NCBI GenBank assembly: GCA_950295325.1
Contig: OX485804.1
Coordinates: 2,790,001-2,854,000, forward strand
From: Polytrichum commune
Taxonomy: Eukaryota > Streptophyta > Polytrichopsida > Polytrichales > Polytrichaceae
Reading direction: 5' to 3'
Length of the DNA: 64,000 nt
Made by a program: the position numbers and the translations under genes. This document shows, piece after piece, positions 1-10,965 of this stretch; positions within the stretch are counted from its first letter, which is position 1; each line of letters opens with the position of its first letter. A model generated the notes under the pieces. That model did not search any database. It was given only the letters and a program-made list of their open reading frames with translations, and was not told the DNA's origin.

Positions 1-1161
1 AAACCCCAAGCTAGCTAACCACATAAGACAAGCGAGCACAAAAAAACACACATATCTTATTAAGTTTGAAAGGAGGATCATTCCATAAACAATTGGTGAG
101 CCAAGACTCTCCTAAAAGACTGCGACTCACGTAAATTTCAAAGATTAATTTACCACCCAAAGGCGTAGTTAGTCATGGTGAAGATTGGTTGATGATGTGG
201 ATACCAACTCCATGTAGAAGATAAAGTACATTCACTCAAAAGAGTGTATTTGAAACGATATAAGTTATGTTGCCAACAATTTCCACTAGGACTTGAGGAA
301 ACAAAGTGAACTCCCTCACAAAGTCTTCACATGTTTACCTTTGCCAATTTGTGTGGCACGGGTGGAGGACCTCAAGAAAGGAGTTCCTTTGTTTCATCAA
401 GTTTTATTTGGTCATTGTTGGCAAACAAAAGTCATATTATTTACCCTACAAGCACATGACTCTTGGACAATTGTCATGCGTAAAAAATATGTCACATGAG
501 AGATAGATTTACATATTTCTTCCACCGACGCTCAACAATTGCCTAGGACTCATATCATGGTAGTGTTAGTATACCCTCTATCGAGTGAATTTATCATAAC
601 CTTTTGCATTGTGGTGGCTTCCACATCAACAATCCACCTTCCACAATGTAACCATGCCTCCTTCAAAATCATAAGATAAAAAGTCATTTTTTTGAAATGT
701 TGTACCCATTGCCCAAACAACTAATACAACAGGTTGATGTACATTAAATATATCCAACTACATTGATATACATTTGCACCATAAAGGGGAATTAAGAAAA
801 TTCCATACATGAGTTTTTACTAGGTGTGTTTTTAGTTGAGTGGAAGTATATTAGACCAAGTGTGATTCCATTTTTAGTGTGAGTCACACTCACATGAGTG
901 ATTGGTGTAGTTCATATACCCAAGTCAGACATCATTCTTTAAGTGGGAGATGACAAGCCCATGAGGCATGAACCAGATTGTTGGACATAATCATTTTGAC
1001 ACCCTCCTCTTTGGACCCTCCAATCATGGAGATCGACGGTCTAGATTGAGGGCATGAGAGGGCAATGGTTATGCTTTGGGGGTATGATCTTATGGGGAGA
1101 TTATCCTCTTTCCTCAATCCTGGAACACTGCCTTGGGTGTCAAATGTCAGATTGTGTGGGG
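1..1161. other. Intergenic, 3' side of the DRC5-like gene
   Basis: AT-rich sequence with only short open frames and no recognisable domain. The last few hundred bases probably include the 3' UTR and polyadenylation region of the minus-strand DRC5-like gene. I see no RNA gene or clear repeat here. Confidence 0.5.
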
Positions 1162-4100
1162 CTACTTAGCAGGCTCAGCTTTTGGGGAAGGAGGGTTTAG
1201 AAACAAATCTTCTTCGTCAAAACTCCGTGATAGTAACAACTGCTCGATCTTGGCTTCTAACTCAGCCCCGATGTTGCAATTCTTCAAATCAAGCTCCTTG
1301 ATTCTCTTTCCGGCAACCTGAATTGGAGCGAAACATTTATTTCAGCATGCATACTAGATATTGGAATAATGGATAGCATAGGGAGTTGCCATAGTTTGAT
1401 ACTATATAATTTTTTTTCTTCTGGTAAACAATGATTTGCCATGCAATACAATGCAAAAGATGATGTTCAAGGTCATGCAACACCATTCACATTGGTCAAG
1501 ACCCTTCTGGATTGCATGCAAATTACCTTTCGGCACTATGAGTGTTGAACTGGACAATACTCTTCTGTATCCACAAGAATTAGTATAACAAACCAAACAA
1601 TGGTTTTTATTATTTTGATAATATATGTGCTCTAGTAATGTTAAATGGGGAACCGCTAAGAAAATTTAGATGTCATTAGGGTTCTTGTTAAACTTCACAA
1701 ACACACCAGGCCAGTGTAGATGATTTGGCCACCAGCTGGGCCAATGCGGGGATTGGCCGAGCAGTCAATATTGTTCAGCCGAGAGTAGGGCAAGTGAAGC
1801 AACTTTGACAAGGATTCAACACTCTCCATGTCCAACCCTGTCCCTGCCATGCTTAGTCTCTGCAAGAATCGAATTCCAAGTTAGAAAATCATTGTCTTCT
1901 GTAGTATGTGTTGCAAAATTGGTAGTAGTTGTTTTGTGATTGCACAATTTTATTAGGAAATAATGGGGCATGACAAGATTTCATAAAAAAGGATCCACGC
2001 ACAAGCTTCAAAAGACCTCAATGATTTGATTGTCCATCATGTAATCGAAAATGCGGTGGCCACCGTAGTCGGCAAGATCATTGTGTCGCAAGTTCAACGA
2101 TAGCAATGACTTGTTAGCAGATATGGAGTACCCCAAGCTCCGTGTTCCTGCAAACCCATTGTCAAAAAAATGTTAAACAATAGGCAACTTTTGAACATTT
2201 CTCGACAGTAGAGTTATTTCATAAAGTCCTCCGAAAAATGAGTTTGGTGTCTCTTTGAAGGACATTGGGGATTTTGTTCAAGGTCTAAAATTGAAAGATG
2301 GGTGAAACTCCCTAGACCTCATTTTTTAGTGCAAAAAACTTTTAGATCAGGAGATCCCGTAAGGTGCTTCCTAATCCATCTTTTCTGATGTTGAACCATA
2401 TTCCATGTGGGATTTGAATGGGTTTCAAGCAACGTAAGGCGGCCATGTGGCAATACTTCAGGACTACTTATCTATCAAAAGGCAAAGCAGGAAGCACTCT
2501 TAAACGGTAGTAAGGGGGTGATATACAACAAGCATGATTTATCACATTAAGGTCATCATTGACGCGGTGGAAACACAAATTATTGCAGGAACTGATTTTG
2601 CAATCAACACTTTGGCTCTTCATGTAGATGGGTCATACCCATTTTTTTGATCTTGTTGTTGCAGAGGTTGAGAAATAGAAGAACGCAATTTTTGGCATCC
2701 AAAACTTTAGCGAGGTGGACACATCCGGCATCGCTGATGAGATTGTGCGAGAGGTCAAGGTGTACAATTGTTGGGTTGTTGGCCATTCCGTTGCAAATTA
2801 TAGCCACCTAGACCATTACATGTACTGGTCAGCTTTTAATTCTTTGATAAATATGCACATATTGAAGTATTGTATTTGCTTAGGAGGAGGTAGTTCATCA
2901 CCAACCTTGTCATCTGTGAGCAAGTTGGAGGACAAAATGAGCTCGGTTAATGTATGTGTAACTGTGAGTAAAGCAGCCATTGACACACAGCAAGACTGTG
3001 TCATCCCAAATTTCTTGATATCATAATCCATGCAGGCATTGGGGTCTCCATATTCAATCTTCAAAGATGTCAGACTCCTGTAATTATCAGCACATGTAAG
3101 TCAGGTATGTTAAAACTAAATAATTGACTTCATGGTACACTATATATTGCATTTCGTGTCATATGTTACTGTGGTAACTTTCCTACACTTGACACTTCTT
3201 ATGAATAAGTTTACAAGTACTGGCATCCCAACTTACTTTAAGTTCATGTGAATGCCAACTATTGAAACAAAAGTTTGGTATAATTTGCATCACAACAATT
3301 CTACAATGAAATACTGTCATAGATGATTGAAATTTTGGATGGAAAACCATTTAGTAAAGTAACAGTGTTTGCAACATTGTATATCTATAATACCCAATAT
3401 TGTTTTTACAAGGAATGACAAATAATGTTAGGTTTACAATTAGTGACACTACATGGATAATTTACAATTAGTGACGAGCAAGACAAATAGAATTGGTGCC
3501 ACTAAATGCAATATTTGGTGTAGTGGTCAGGCCAAGAGATTACGTTGATGTGTCTATTCCTCATTGGATTTGAGGAGGCACATTATCACTTGTGATCAAT
3601 GACTTCATCATATCCTCACTCCTACATGTGGTAATGGACACTTGTCGCATTGACATTTGTTGTAGTAGGCACCCAATACCTATCTCATTGCTACTGCAAC
3701 ATGGTAGATTGGGTGCCTAATACAAGTTGCGACAAGACTTCTCGCATCCATTTCCTAATTGGTAATTTCATTACTACCCCATTTGAGAAATTTGGTCCCT
3801 AGTAACAACTTCTTGTAGGCTTTAAGCTATGGATACTAGCCTTTTAGGTTGAACATGCATGCAAAGTGCTACACTTTAATTAGGTTGAGGGCAAAGGAAT
3901 GCATTGAAGACAAGCAAGAAACAATGATTGTGACAATATCAATTGGAAGGGAGTTTTGAAGAGCTCATTGATGGCTTGGCAAGTACGTTGGCATTTCTTC
4001 ATTTAAGGTGAGCAACTGCATGCGTGACGGCAGCTTGCGAACATCAATGTTACGAACAAATGGTATGCTCAGGTTCAATATATGTCGGAGGTCTTCTTCC

Positions 4101-5184
4101 CAATACTTCGTCAGAACAAAACTGAAATAAGACAAAGTTTCATCCAAATGTTAGTCGCAAACCATCATTATGAGTGAATTGAAACAATTTCCCAAGCCTC
4201 AAGATCAGTCCAAATTTCTGGTCAAAACAATCAAAGCTTCAGCAGTGGCATGTTGTATTGGTGCATGCAGGTCTGAGATAGTTTAAGTTAATACACGCTA
4301 ACACACGATAGTGAGGACAGCGCATTGCCAAATACAGGAATGAGTTGGCATACTCTTCCAGAAATTCATTTAGGTTTCGCTCAAAAAACAGTTGCTTCCA
4401 AGAATCACCATGGCAAGCTATATCACAATTCCGCCACTTCTCACTTGCCCTTCGCTTCCAGTAATCCTCCTCCTCGATCAACTGAACCAACCCACGATGT
4501 CAATAACCCAATGTGAGATTTATGGACCAAACAATCAATCTTCTCGAGCACACAAAGGATGGGTTATTAACTAATACGGCCATGATCATGGCGCATTTTA
4601 TTATTGCAAGTCACATAGAATCGGACAAGACGAGCAACACCTTCACACACACCGTGGTTACTGATTTGAGACAAACACATGATTTAATCATTGTGAAATG
4701 TGATCATTCTATGCATTTGAACAAATTATGTTCCACAGCCTTTTTTGTAGTTTAGATTGCATGGTTCTACATAACATATCACCCACAGTTGATTTGAGAC
4801 TTTACCTAACCTGACGTTGTTTTGCATTGCCCATTACAAATAGGTAAAGAATGATCACCTTACAGGGCCAACAAGCTCCAAAGGTACATCAGTCGGTAGC
4901 AACTCGACAATGTGTGCTCGCACCCGCGGCGGCACGTCACCAATATCCGGGTAGTCATAGAAATTTTGAGCCATGATGGGCACCAAGATGTCTACGAGGG
5001 TTGGCTGGAAGTAGAGACTGGGGATGGGCACTCCCTCTTTCCAAATGTACTCCGAACCTTGTGGTTTCGGAGGCGGTGGTGGCTCCGGAGGCTTTCCCTC
5101 CTTTTTCTCCTCATGCTGGGTCCCCTCTACAGGGGCCGCGGCAGCTGCCGCAGCTGCCGCAGCTGCAGGTGCTTCTTCAGCCAT
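1162..5184 (-). CDS. DRC5: DRC5/TCTE1-like nexin-dynein regulatory complex LRR protein
   Basis: Axonemal subunit of the nexin-dynein regulatory complex, which links outer doublets and controls ciliary beating; in a plant it would act in sperm flagella. Exons read on the minus strand: 5184-4864, 4481-4303, 4121-3987, 3077-2906, 2807-2639, 2147-2017, 1859-1707 and 1317-1162. All junctions are GT-AG, phases agree, and the total is 1416 nt, or 471 aa; the human TCTE1 protein is about 500 aa. The protein starts with a poly-alanine run (about residues 7-17) and a proline-rich stretch. Exon 2 carries the family signature around YWKRRASEKWRNCDI and SWKQLFFERNL. Exons 4-8 encode RNase-inhibitor-type leucine-rich repeats, such as LDLSHNLISDAG, LNLCNNKI and LNLRHNDLADYGG, ending at TAG 1162-1164. 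The exon 2 donor (GT at 4301-4302) is the least certain junction. Introns are roughly 100-910 bp; the longest (3078-3986) contains a dispersed repeat. Assignment rests on remembered family motifs. Confidence 0.88.
3170..3535 (+). repeat. Dispersed repeat family R2, copy in DRC5 intron 3
   Basis: About 360 bp related to 52580-52925 (same orientation) and to 39070-39420 (opposite orientation). Shared landmarks are a GACACTTCTTATGAA start region, a TGACAAATAATGTT stretch, and an end reading GAGCAAGACAAATAGAATTGG. No coding capacity is seen. It is probably a decayed transposable element of unknown class. Confidence 0.6.
3641..3736. repeat. Imperfect inverted repeat inside DRC5 intron 3
   Basis: Left arm CTTGTCGCA followed by TTGTAGTAGGCACCCAAT pairs with a right arm whose reverse complement reads CTTGTCGCA and TTGTATTAGGCACCCAAT. 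The loop is about 35 nt. It could be a small MITE remnant or an intronic hairpin. Confidence 0.5.
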
Positions 5185-5473
5185 GATGACTTACGATACT
5201 TTTGACCAAAAACAACGAAGAGCGTAACTCTCCGATCTTCAAATCCAATCAACTCTTGAGTAAAGCTTCAAATCGAGGAACGCTTCCTTCAACCCTTACT
5301 CACTTTGGACGAGACTCATGAGAGAGACGAATCGTCTCCAGATTCTAATCACCTCTTGAGAAAAGACTCGATGGAGGGACTCTTTTGTGCAATTGAGCAG
5401 GATTATACAACACAAGGAGTTTGGAAAACATTGAGTGTAAAATTTTTGAGGTTGGAAATTTTGGGGCTTCCAC
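5185..5473. promoter_or_regulatory. Upstream region of the DRC5-like gene
   Basis: Promoter and 5' UTR must lie here, because the start codon of the minus-strand gene is at 5184. Two related ~50-bp stretches (about 5240-5285 and 5330-5375, each with a CTCTTGAG core) look like a short local duplication. No convincing TATA box could be assigned. Confidence 0.3.
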
Positions 5474-5656
5474 ATGAAGAGATTGCGAGGGGAGGACGAG
5501 GAGGAAGTTGGAGAGGCCAAGAAGAGGCATGGTGGTAACTGTCAAGTTTCAATGTCCATGCCATCTTCCAGCACAGCGTATGGTCCAGTGTTAGGCGGGT
5601 ATCAAAATTGGCACCAAACGCCCGCCGGTTATCAGGGTGGTTCTATAAATTCATAG
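5474..5656 (+). CDS. Hypothetical 60-aa ORF, possible first exon
   Basis: An ATG-started frame opening with MKRLRGEDEEEVGEAKKRH, an acidic-then-basic N-terminus, followed by a Ser/Gly/Tyr-rich tail ending at a TAG codon. It is divergent from the DRC5-like gene and would share its upstream region. Composition looks more protein-like than most short frames nearby, but I do not recognise a family and see no continuation. It may be a first exon, a gene remnant or chance. Confidence 0.25.
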   Translation: MKRLRGEDEEEVGEAKKRHGGNCQVSMSMPSSSTAYGPVLGGYQNWHQTPAGYQGGSINS

Positions 5657-6949
5657 CCATTCTTCTCAAGTTTTCAAATAACTAGACTTGATTCATGATT
5701 GTGGTTCTCATAAAATCAAAATTCAATCAAATAACCTTTGAAAAATTGTTGATTCTTTGTCGCAAGACCGCCGGTTCTTTGCTGGATCTTTCTTGATGAC
5801 TGCTGGATCTTTGATTTCTAATTTTTTTTTCTTTTCAATATGACCAAGACCGGAGATTCTCTGATTATAAAAAAAATTCAAAACCTTCGAACCGAAGGTT
5901 CATCGCTCTTAATTTTCCTTCAAAAACTAGAACCGGAGGTTAATAACAAAATACATAAGAGGGTTATACATTCATAAGGCCGATTGTACAAGTTTGAGAT
6001 TGGAAACAATTAACTAAGAGTTAAGGTAGACATGCCAATGTAGACTATGACAACTCAATCAAGAATTTCAACCCAAGACAAGGTTATTTGAGGCAACAAT
6101 TGGTATGGCAGGCAAGATGGTAAAATAATAATATTAAATGCCTCAAGTTGGAGTCCTCCAGAGGCCAAGTTTCTTGTCCAAGGGTTTCAGGTTGCTCAAG
6201 AAACTCGATCTTTGGAAAACTCCCTCAGCAAAAAGTGTTGCCATGTTGGTAGCCATGTCATTTTTTTTTCATTCATGCTTGAAGTTCTCCACCGGATAAG
6301 TCTTGGCCGTAGTGTAAACCCCGGCTTGGTCGTTGCCAATCATATTGCTTCATTCCCCTAAAATTCTTGACAGGTGCATTTCTTCACAACAATCTAAACT
6401 AGCCTTACGATGGATACGTTTCCCTCCACACCTACTTCTTGTAGAAAATGAAACACAAAATTGATGCAAGATGATGAGCAAATCCAAATCATGCCCGTAG
6501 CCCATCAACCTCATGATTTTTGGAGCTCATATGAATATCTTATTCAATATCATAGCAAAGATTCTCATACACGTTAAATAGTCATATAGGTGCCCCCAAT
6601 CACGTCGATTATTGAACCTAGACCAATAAGCATACGTTGAGCATGTCCAATCCCTACTAAGCACATGTCTTTCTGGTGTCTATTCTTAGGTTCACACTGA
6701 ACAACATACCACTCAAATAATAAGTGTCCAGATTATTGCTATGTTCGATTTAGGCACGTGTACCTTGAATTGTTGCATAAGGGTGGTCTTACATGTGAAT
6801 CATAAGTGCGAGGATGTGTTAGGCTCTGGTAGGGTTTGAATGTGAATCTCCTGCTCAGCTATATGGATTGGAAGTAGTGGATTTTTCTGTACTTGAATTA
6901 GTTCTATAAAAAGAAGCTAAACTCCTACCATATGCAAGCAGTAGTTGTG
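5657..6949. repeat. Intergenic with a copy of dispersed repeat family R1
   Basis: Positions about 6420-6765 match 19505-19870, 51105-51455 and part of 38885-39060. Shared landmarks are a run of AAATCCAAAT followed by a GTAGCC stretch, TTTTTGGAGCTCAT, TTATTCA..ATCA, and a final CATACCACTCA. Before this, 5750-5960 has short repeated phrases (for example two TGCTGGATCTTT blocks). No gene is visible. Confidence 0.5.
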
Positions 6950-7033
6950 GCGCAGCTGGTGTAGTGGTATCATAGCACCCTCCCAAAAATCCGGAGATCG
7001 GTGCTGACCGGGGTTCGATTCCCCGGCTGCGCA
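6950..7033 (+). tRNA. trnG-CCC: tRNA-Gly(CCC) with a 13-nt intron
   Basis: The cloverleaf folds cleanly. The acceptor stem GCGCAGC/GCTGCGC has discriminator A at 7033. The anticodon stem is GCACC/GGTGC, with loop C32 T33, anticodon CCC and A37. The T arm is CGGGG-TTCGATT-CCCCG, with a 4-nt variable loop. Between position 37 and the 3' anticodon stem there are 14 nt instead of one, so a 13-nt intron (AAAATCCGGAGAT) sits at the canonical 37/38 site. Its GGAG can pair with the CUCC of the anticodon loop, as expected for a tRNA-endonuclease substrate. The mature length is 71 nt. Internal A box (TGGTGTAGTGG) and B box (GGTTCGATTCC) are present, and a T-run at 7035-7040 is a Pol III terminator. Confidence 0.93.
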
Positions 7034-7034
7034 G

Positions 7035-7040
7035 CTTTTT
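7035..7040 (+). terminator. Pol III T-run terminator of the tRNA gene
   Basis: Six consecutive T residues begin two bases past the discriminator base of tRNA-Gly(CCC), the usual termination signal for RNA polymerase III. Confidence 0.75.
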
Positions 7041-7465
7041 TGCCTTTTGTTGCCAAGACAAATAACACATAATTGACATTTAGAGTAAATTTATTTGTTA
7101 CACTGTTTGACTGACATATCATTAAATTACATCATCCCTTTTATTGAAACCAGCAGCAATCTATTATATACTTCAAAATATGCACATGGCAAACAGCTGG
7201 AAATGTTACCATGTTTAGATATTGTGGTTTATTGATAAATCAGCTGCTTCATGTCATCTAGGTTAATGTCTAGGGCCAATTCATTCCAAATCGAAGTCAT
7301 TGAAGCCATTTTTGGAGTCAACTTAGTCTCTTAAAAATAGAATCAGACTTTATACAATTCCTCACTATGTTATGGACCTTCCTGCTGATACCGTACACTC
7401 TGAACTCTGTAGTATCACACATGTGGCAACCAAAGTGCCCATGACATTATGGAGTCCAACAAAAT

Positions 7466-7708
7466 TTAGACCAAAAATGTCACATATTCACACGCCTCCA
7501 TAAATTTTAATTGCTTCATAAAAAAAACACTTGGAGTTCTTGCTAAACCTATACCCCCGTTTAGTGCGATTAATATTGGTTGCAACTCTTTTAAATAGTC
7601 CCATAGAGAAAATTTACCACCAAAAGCACCTATCCGATGGGCAATCAAAATGTTAGAGCAAAATTTGTAAAAGTCATGTTGATTTGAGCACTCCTTGGCT
7701 TGGGGCAA
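7466..7708 (-). pseudogene. Unrecognised coding-like fragment
   Basis: An 80-codon frame with protein-like composition (phrases such as HRIGAFGGKFSLWDYL and ARTPSVFFMKQLKFMEA). It has no start context or neighbouring exons that I can identify. It reads like a fragment of a repeated, possibly transposon-encoded protein, but I cannot name the family. Confidence 0.3.
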
Positions 7709-8566
7709 TGTCTTGTTGGAATCTTGGGTATCAACTAGAGAACAAAATTGTGTTCATGCATGAATTTTGGATGTTGACCTTAATATATTAGGGGGTTCAA
7801 TCATTTCATTCTGATGGTATCATAATGATGGATCGCTTATATTGTGTTTGAAGTTCAATTATTTGAAAGATGTGACCTTGGACAACATTTGAAGGGTAAA
7901 ACCACAATTTCATACCATGGGTGCAATAGCAAATAATATACAATATGGATTGTTGATTGTTTGTGATACGCAATCCAAAGATGTTGTGACTCAACTATGA
8001 TTTGGATAATTCCTTATGATCAAAATCACCCATGTAATTATGGTTGCATTTTTAGCACAAAAACCTTGCAAGATTAGATGTACACAATACAATGGAGGAT
8101 GGTGAAATACAATACCATGTCACTCTATGTTGGTGATTGTATTCTTGAGTGGGCATAAAAGAAGGCTTCCACAATCTTTGAAAACAATTGAGATTGTGGC
8201 CTTTCTATTACAGACAATGAATTGGCCACATGCTCTTGGTAGGTTTTTAGGGAGGACAATTAATATGTGTTGTGGTATACATATGTGTTAAGCGGGTAAT
8301 TGTTTTTTTGTTTTTTTTTGGGGGGGGGGGGGGTTATAAAGTGCATGATGTTGATTTAACTGCACTCAATTGTTATACATAACACCGTTTTTTTTTGAGA
8401 AATTTTCATTAATCCTATCATTACTTAGTCAAAGTATGATAAGTAAATGTTTAGTACACTCTAATTGTTGCAAATTTGAGTTTTTGACTAACAACTTTTG
8501 TTGTTCTGGAACATATGTGCTTGCATCTAACAATCCAATCTAACATACACAAAGTACATACATTAG

Positions 8567-9155
8567 AAGGGTGCTAGCACGGTAAAATGGACAACTCCTG
8601 ATCCTTTTATAGTGTTAAGTGAAAGTGATTCAATTCTATGTACTAACTTTGAATTTTGTGAAGAAAAAGACCATAGACATTTTAAAAACACATTGATCTA
8701 TAAAGCCAAGAAAAAGTCTGCATATTCTAGAAGACGGTGCAAGTGGTGTGCAAGTAGGTGATATTGAACAAGTGATTGTCTAAAATTTGTCTAAAATATG
8801 ATAAAATTACATTAAATTGATGATTTTTTTTACAAAGTTTTGTGATGATGCCCTCAAGTAGACAATGAGTTCAAGGAATATAAAAAAGAATGCCAACTTC
8901 AAAATAGTTAAGGTCATGAAATCTACGTCCTAAACCAAACTCAACCATTTGCTTTCGAGCATCACTTTTGATGTTAAGTATTGAAGATCTCAACTTGATA
9001 TTCTATATTTGAGTATCTAACACAACAATGGAGGTCATCATAAAAAATTCCATCTTAAATAACACTTTGCTACTATTTTTAGGCCTTTGACCAAAAAAAT
9101 TGTGGTTTTAGTATACCGGAGCACTTTATTGGTCCACTTTACCATGCTTGCACCC
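8567..9155. mobile_element. Possible non-autonomous DNA transposon with ~24-bp TIRs
   Basis: The left end GGGTGCTAGCACGGTAAAAT and the reverse complement of the right end GGGTGCAAGCATGGTAAAGT agree over about 24 bp with few mismatches. The interior is 540 bp, AT-rich and non-coding. No target-site duplication could be recognised, so superfamily is unknown. Confidence 0.45.
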
Positions 9156-9736
9156 ACAAAGTCTATCTAGTAACTTCATTCGTTGAAAACCAAAATGATT
9201 TATTTATGCATTTTCTTGTCACAAGTTGCACTGGTCAAGTTGCAATGAATGGTTGAAATGGACAGATTTTCTTCTAGTGTTATGAGAAGAAAAAAAATTT
9301 TAACAAAAAACACCAAGTTGGTCTAACTTGGGCATGTTTGATTGTTTTGCATGCATGGGGAATAGGTTCCTTGTGAAGGTCATGCGTAGGAAAATATCAT
9401 AAAGTATGTTTAAAAGGCATTCCTGGAATGCATTTAGCACAAATTAAGGGGGAGGGAATCGTCTTCTTGACCATGGTCGATTCCAAGTAGTCTTCTCATT
9501 CATGGAGAACAACATGGGCTTGGTATGGACCTTGGCCTAAGTGTACATTAAATCTAACTTTGAACTATAGCCTCTTTCTTGACCAAATTAGAGCTTGAAA
9601 AATTGTAGCAGTCACTTTGCATCGCCTTGAAGTTCTTATTTTGCCCCTAGGCTACTATGCATGGGCATGCATGGTTCATCCACCAATTTGTGACCGGAGA
9701 TTGTCCCCAAGTTGTCCAATGTAGTGGCCAAAACAT

Positions 9737-10098
9737 ATATTTAAGTAAATTTGGACTAAGTCCAAGCCCAAATTTATAACTTGTGGAAATCTATCATAGG
9801 ATCCTACAATAGAATTGTATGGTAAGGTCATGTAATAGAATATGCATAGTTGTTTATAATAATATTATAGAAATTATTCTGATTATGTTCACTATTCAAC
9901 ATGTATTTATTTATATTTAACATCATAAGATAGATATTTTATTTATCACATTTTAATACCACAAAGTACAAGTAATCACTAAGGAATTCACACATTTTCC
10001 ATAGATTTAGGTATATTAGAAATGTGTCATAGGATCTATAATAGAATTGAAGCAATCAAAAAGTCTAGATTTAAAGGATATCTCCAAATTTACTTAAA
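9737..10098. mobile_element. Possible AT-rich MITE
   Basis: TTTAAGTAAATTTGGA near the left end is repeated in inverted orientation at about 10083-10098. The ~360-bp interior is very AT-rich and non-coding. The short inverted repeat is the only support. Confidence 0.35.
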
Positions 10099-10107
10099 CT
10101 CGAAGCA

Positions 10108-10965
10108 GGAAGTGTGTGTTGCTTGGTTACCCACCTCACAAGGTACCCTCCTCTCTAACACCCATGATGCCCAAACCTTTGGCTAAACATCAATGATGCT
10201 CCCGGGAACCAATTCACAAACCACCCCTAGAGGTGTCTTCCCTCACAGCAACAAAGCCAATAAATAAAACCACAAAAGAGAAGGTGGTTCAAGAGAAGGT
10301 GGTTCATGAGAACATGCTAGGCAGGGTGATCGCCGGCCAACATTCAAGCCCGTGATCCCTCCACTACCCAAGTGGGAAGTGTGTGTTGCTCGGTCACCCG
10401 CCTCACGTCGTGCCCTCCTCTCTAACACTCATGATGCCCAACTCTCCAGCTAGACATCATTGGTGACTCCGGGATTGGAGTGGGCAAGCCATCTACACGT
10501 AGTTGATGGCCCATTGAACTTCATTGGACTCCATACAATTGAACTCCACTCGAAGAGCAAGTTACTAACATCATTGAATCACAACGCATATTTTACTTGG
10601 TTGAATGCTAGGCTTTGGCCTATTTCAGAGTTAACCCCTAGAGGTCTCTTCCCTTACGACAACAAAGCCAATAAATAAAACCACAAAAGAGAAGGTGGTT
10701 CATGAGAGCATGCTAGGCATGGTGATCGCCAGCCAACATTCAAGCTCGTGATCCCTCCACTATCCGAAGTGGGAAGTGTGCATTGCTCGGTTACCCGCCT
10801 CACACGGTGCCCTCCTCTCTAACACCCATCATGCCCAACCCTCCGGCTAGACATCAATGGTGACTCCGGGTTTGGAGTGGGCAAGCCATCTACATGTGGC
10901 CAATGGTCCATATCCCGACACCTCATGTCCACAACCCCTCTTGCCCCCGCTTGGGTTACAGGTGG
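10108..10965 (+). repeat. Tandem repeat, about three units of 270-400 bp
   Basis: Units begin at GGAAGTGTG (about 10108, 10375 and 10772). They share GCCCTCCTCTCTAACAC, GACATCA(A/T)TGGTGACTCCGGG, AACAAAGCCAATAAATAAAA and CATGCTAGGC segments. Spacing differs (267 and 397 bp), so one unit carries a deletion or insertion. The open frames inside it look fortuitous. Confidence 0.75.

Larger units (their letters stand above)
7709..10107. other. Intergenic, AT-rich, no gene seen
   Basis: No domain-bearing frame was found. It contains a homopolymer T/G tract around 8303-8334, a candidate terminal-inverted-repeat element (8567-9155), and an AT-rich stretch 9737-10098 bounded by the inverted motif TTTAAGTAAATTTGGA. 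Confidence 0.5.

Noticed and set aside
4912-5227. Plus-strand frames opposite the DRC5 first exon
   Set aside because: Antisense shadows of the poly-alanine/proline coding region.
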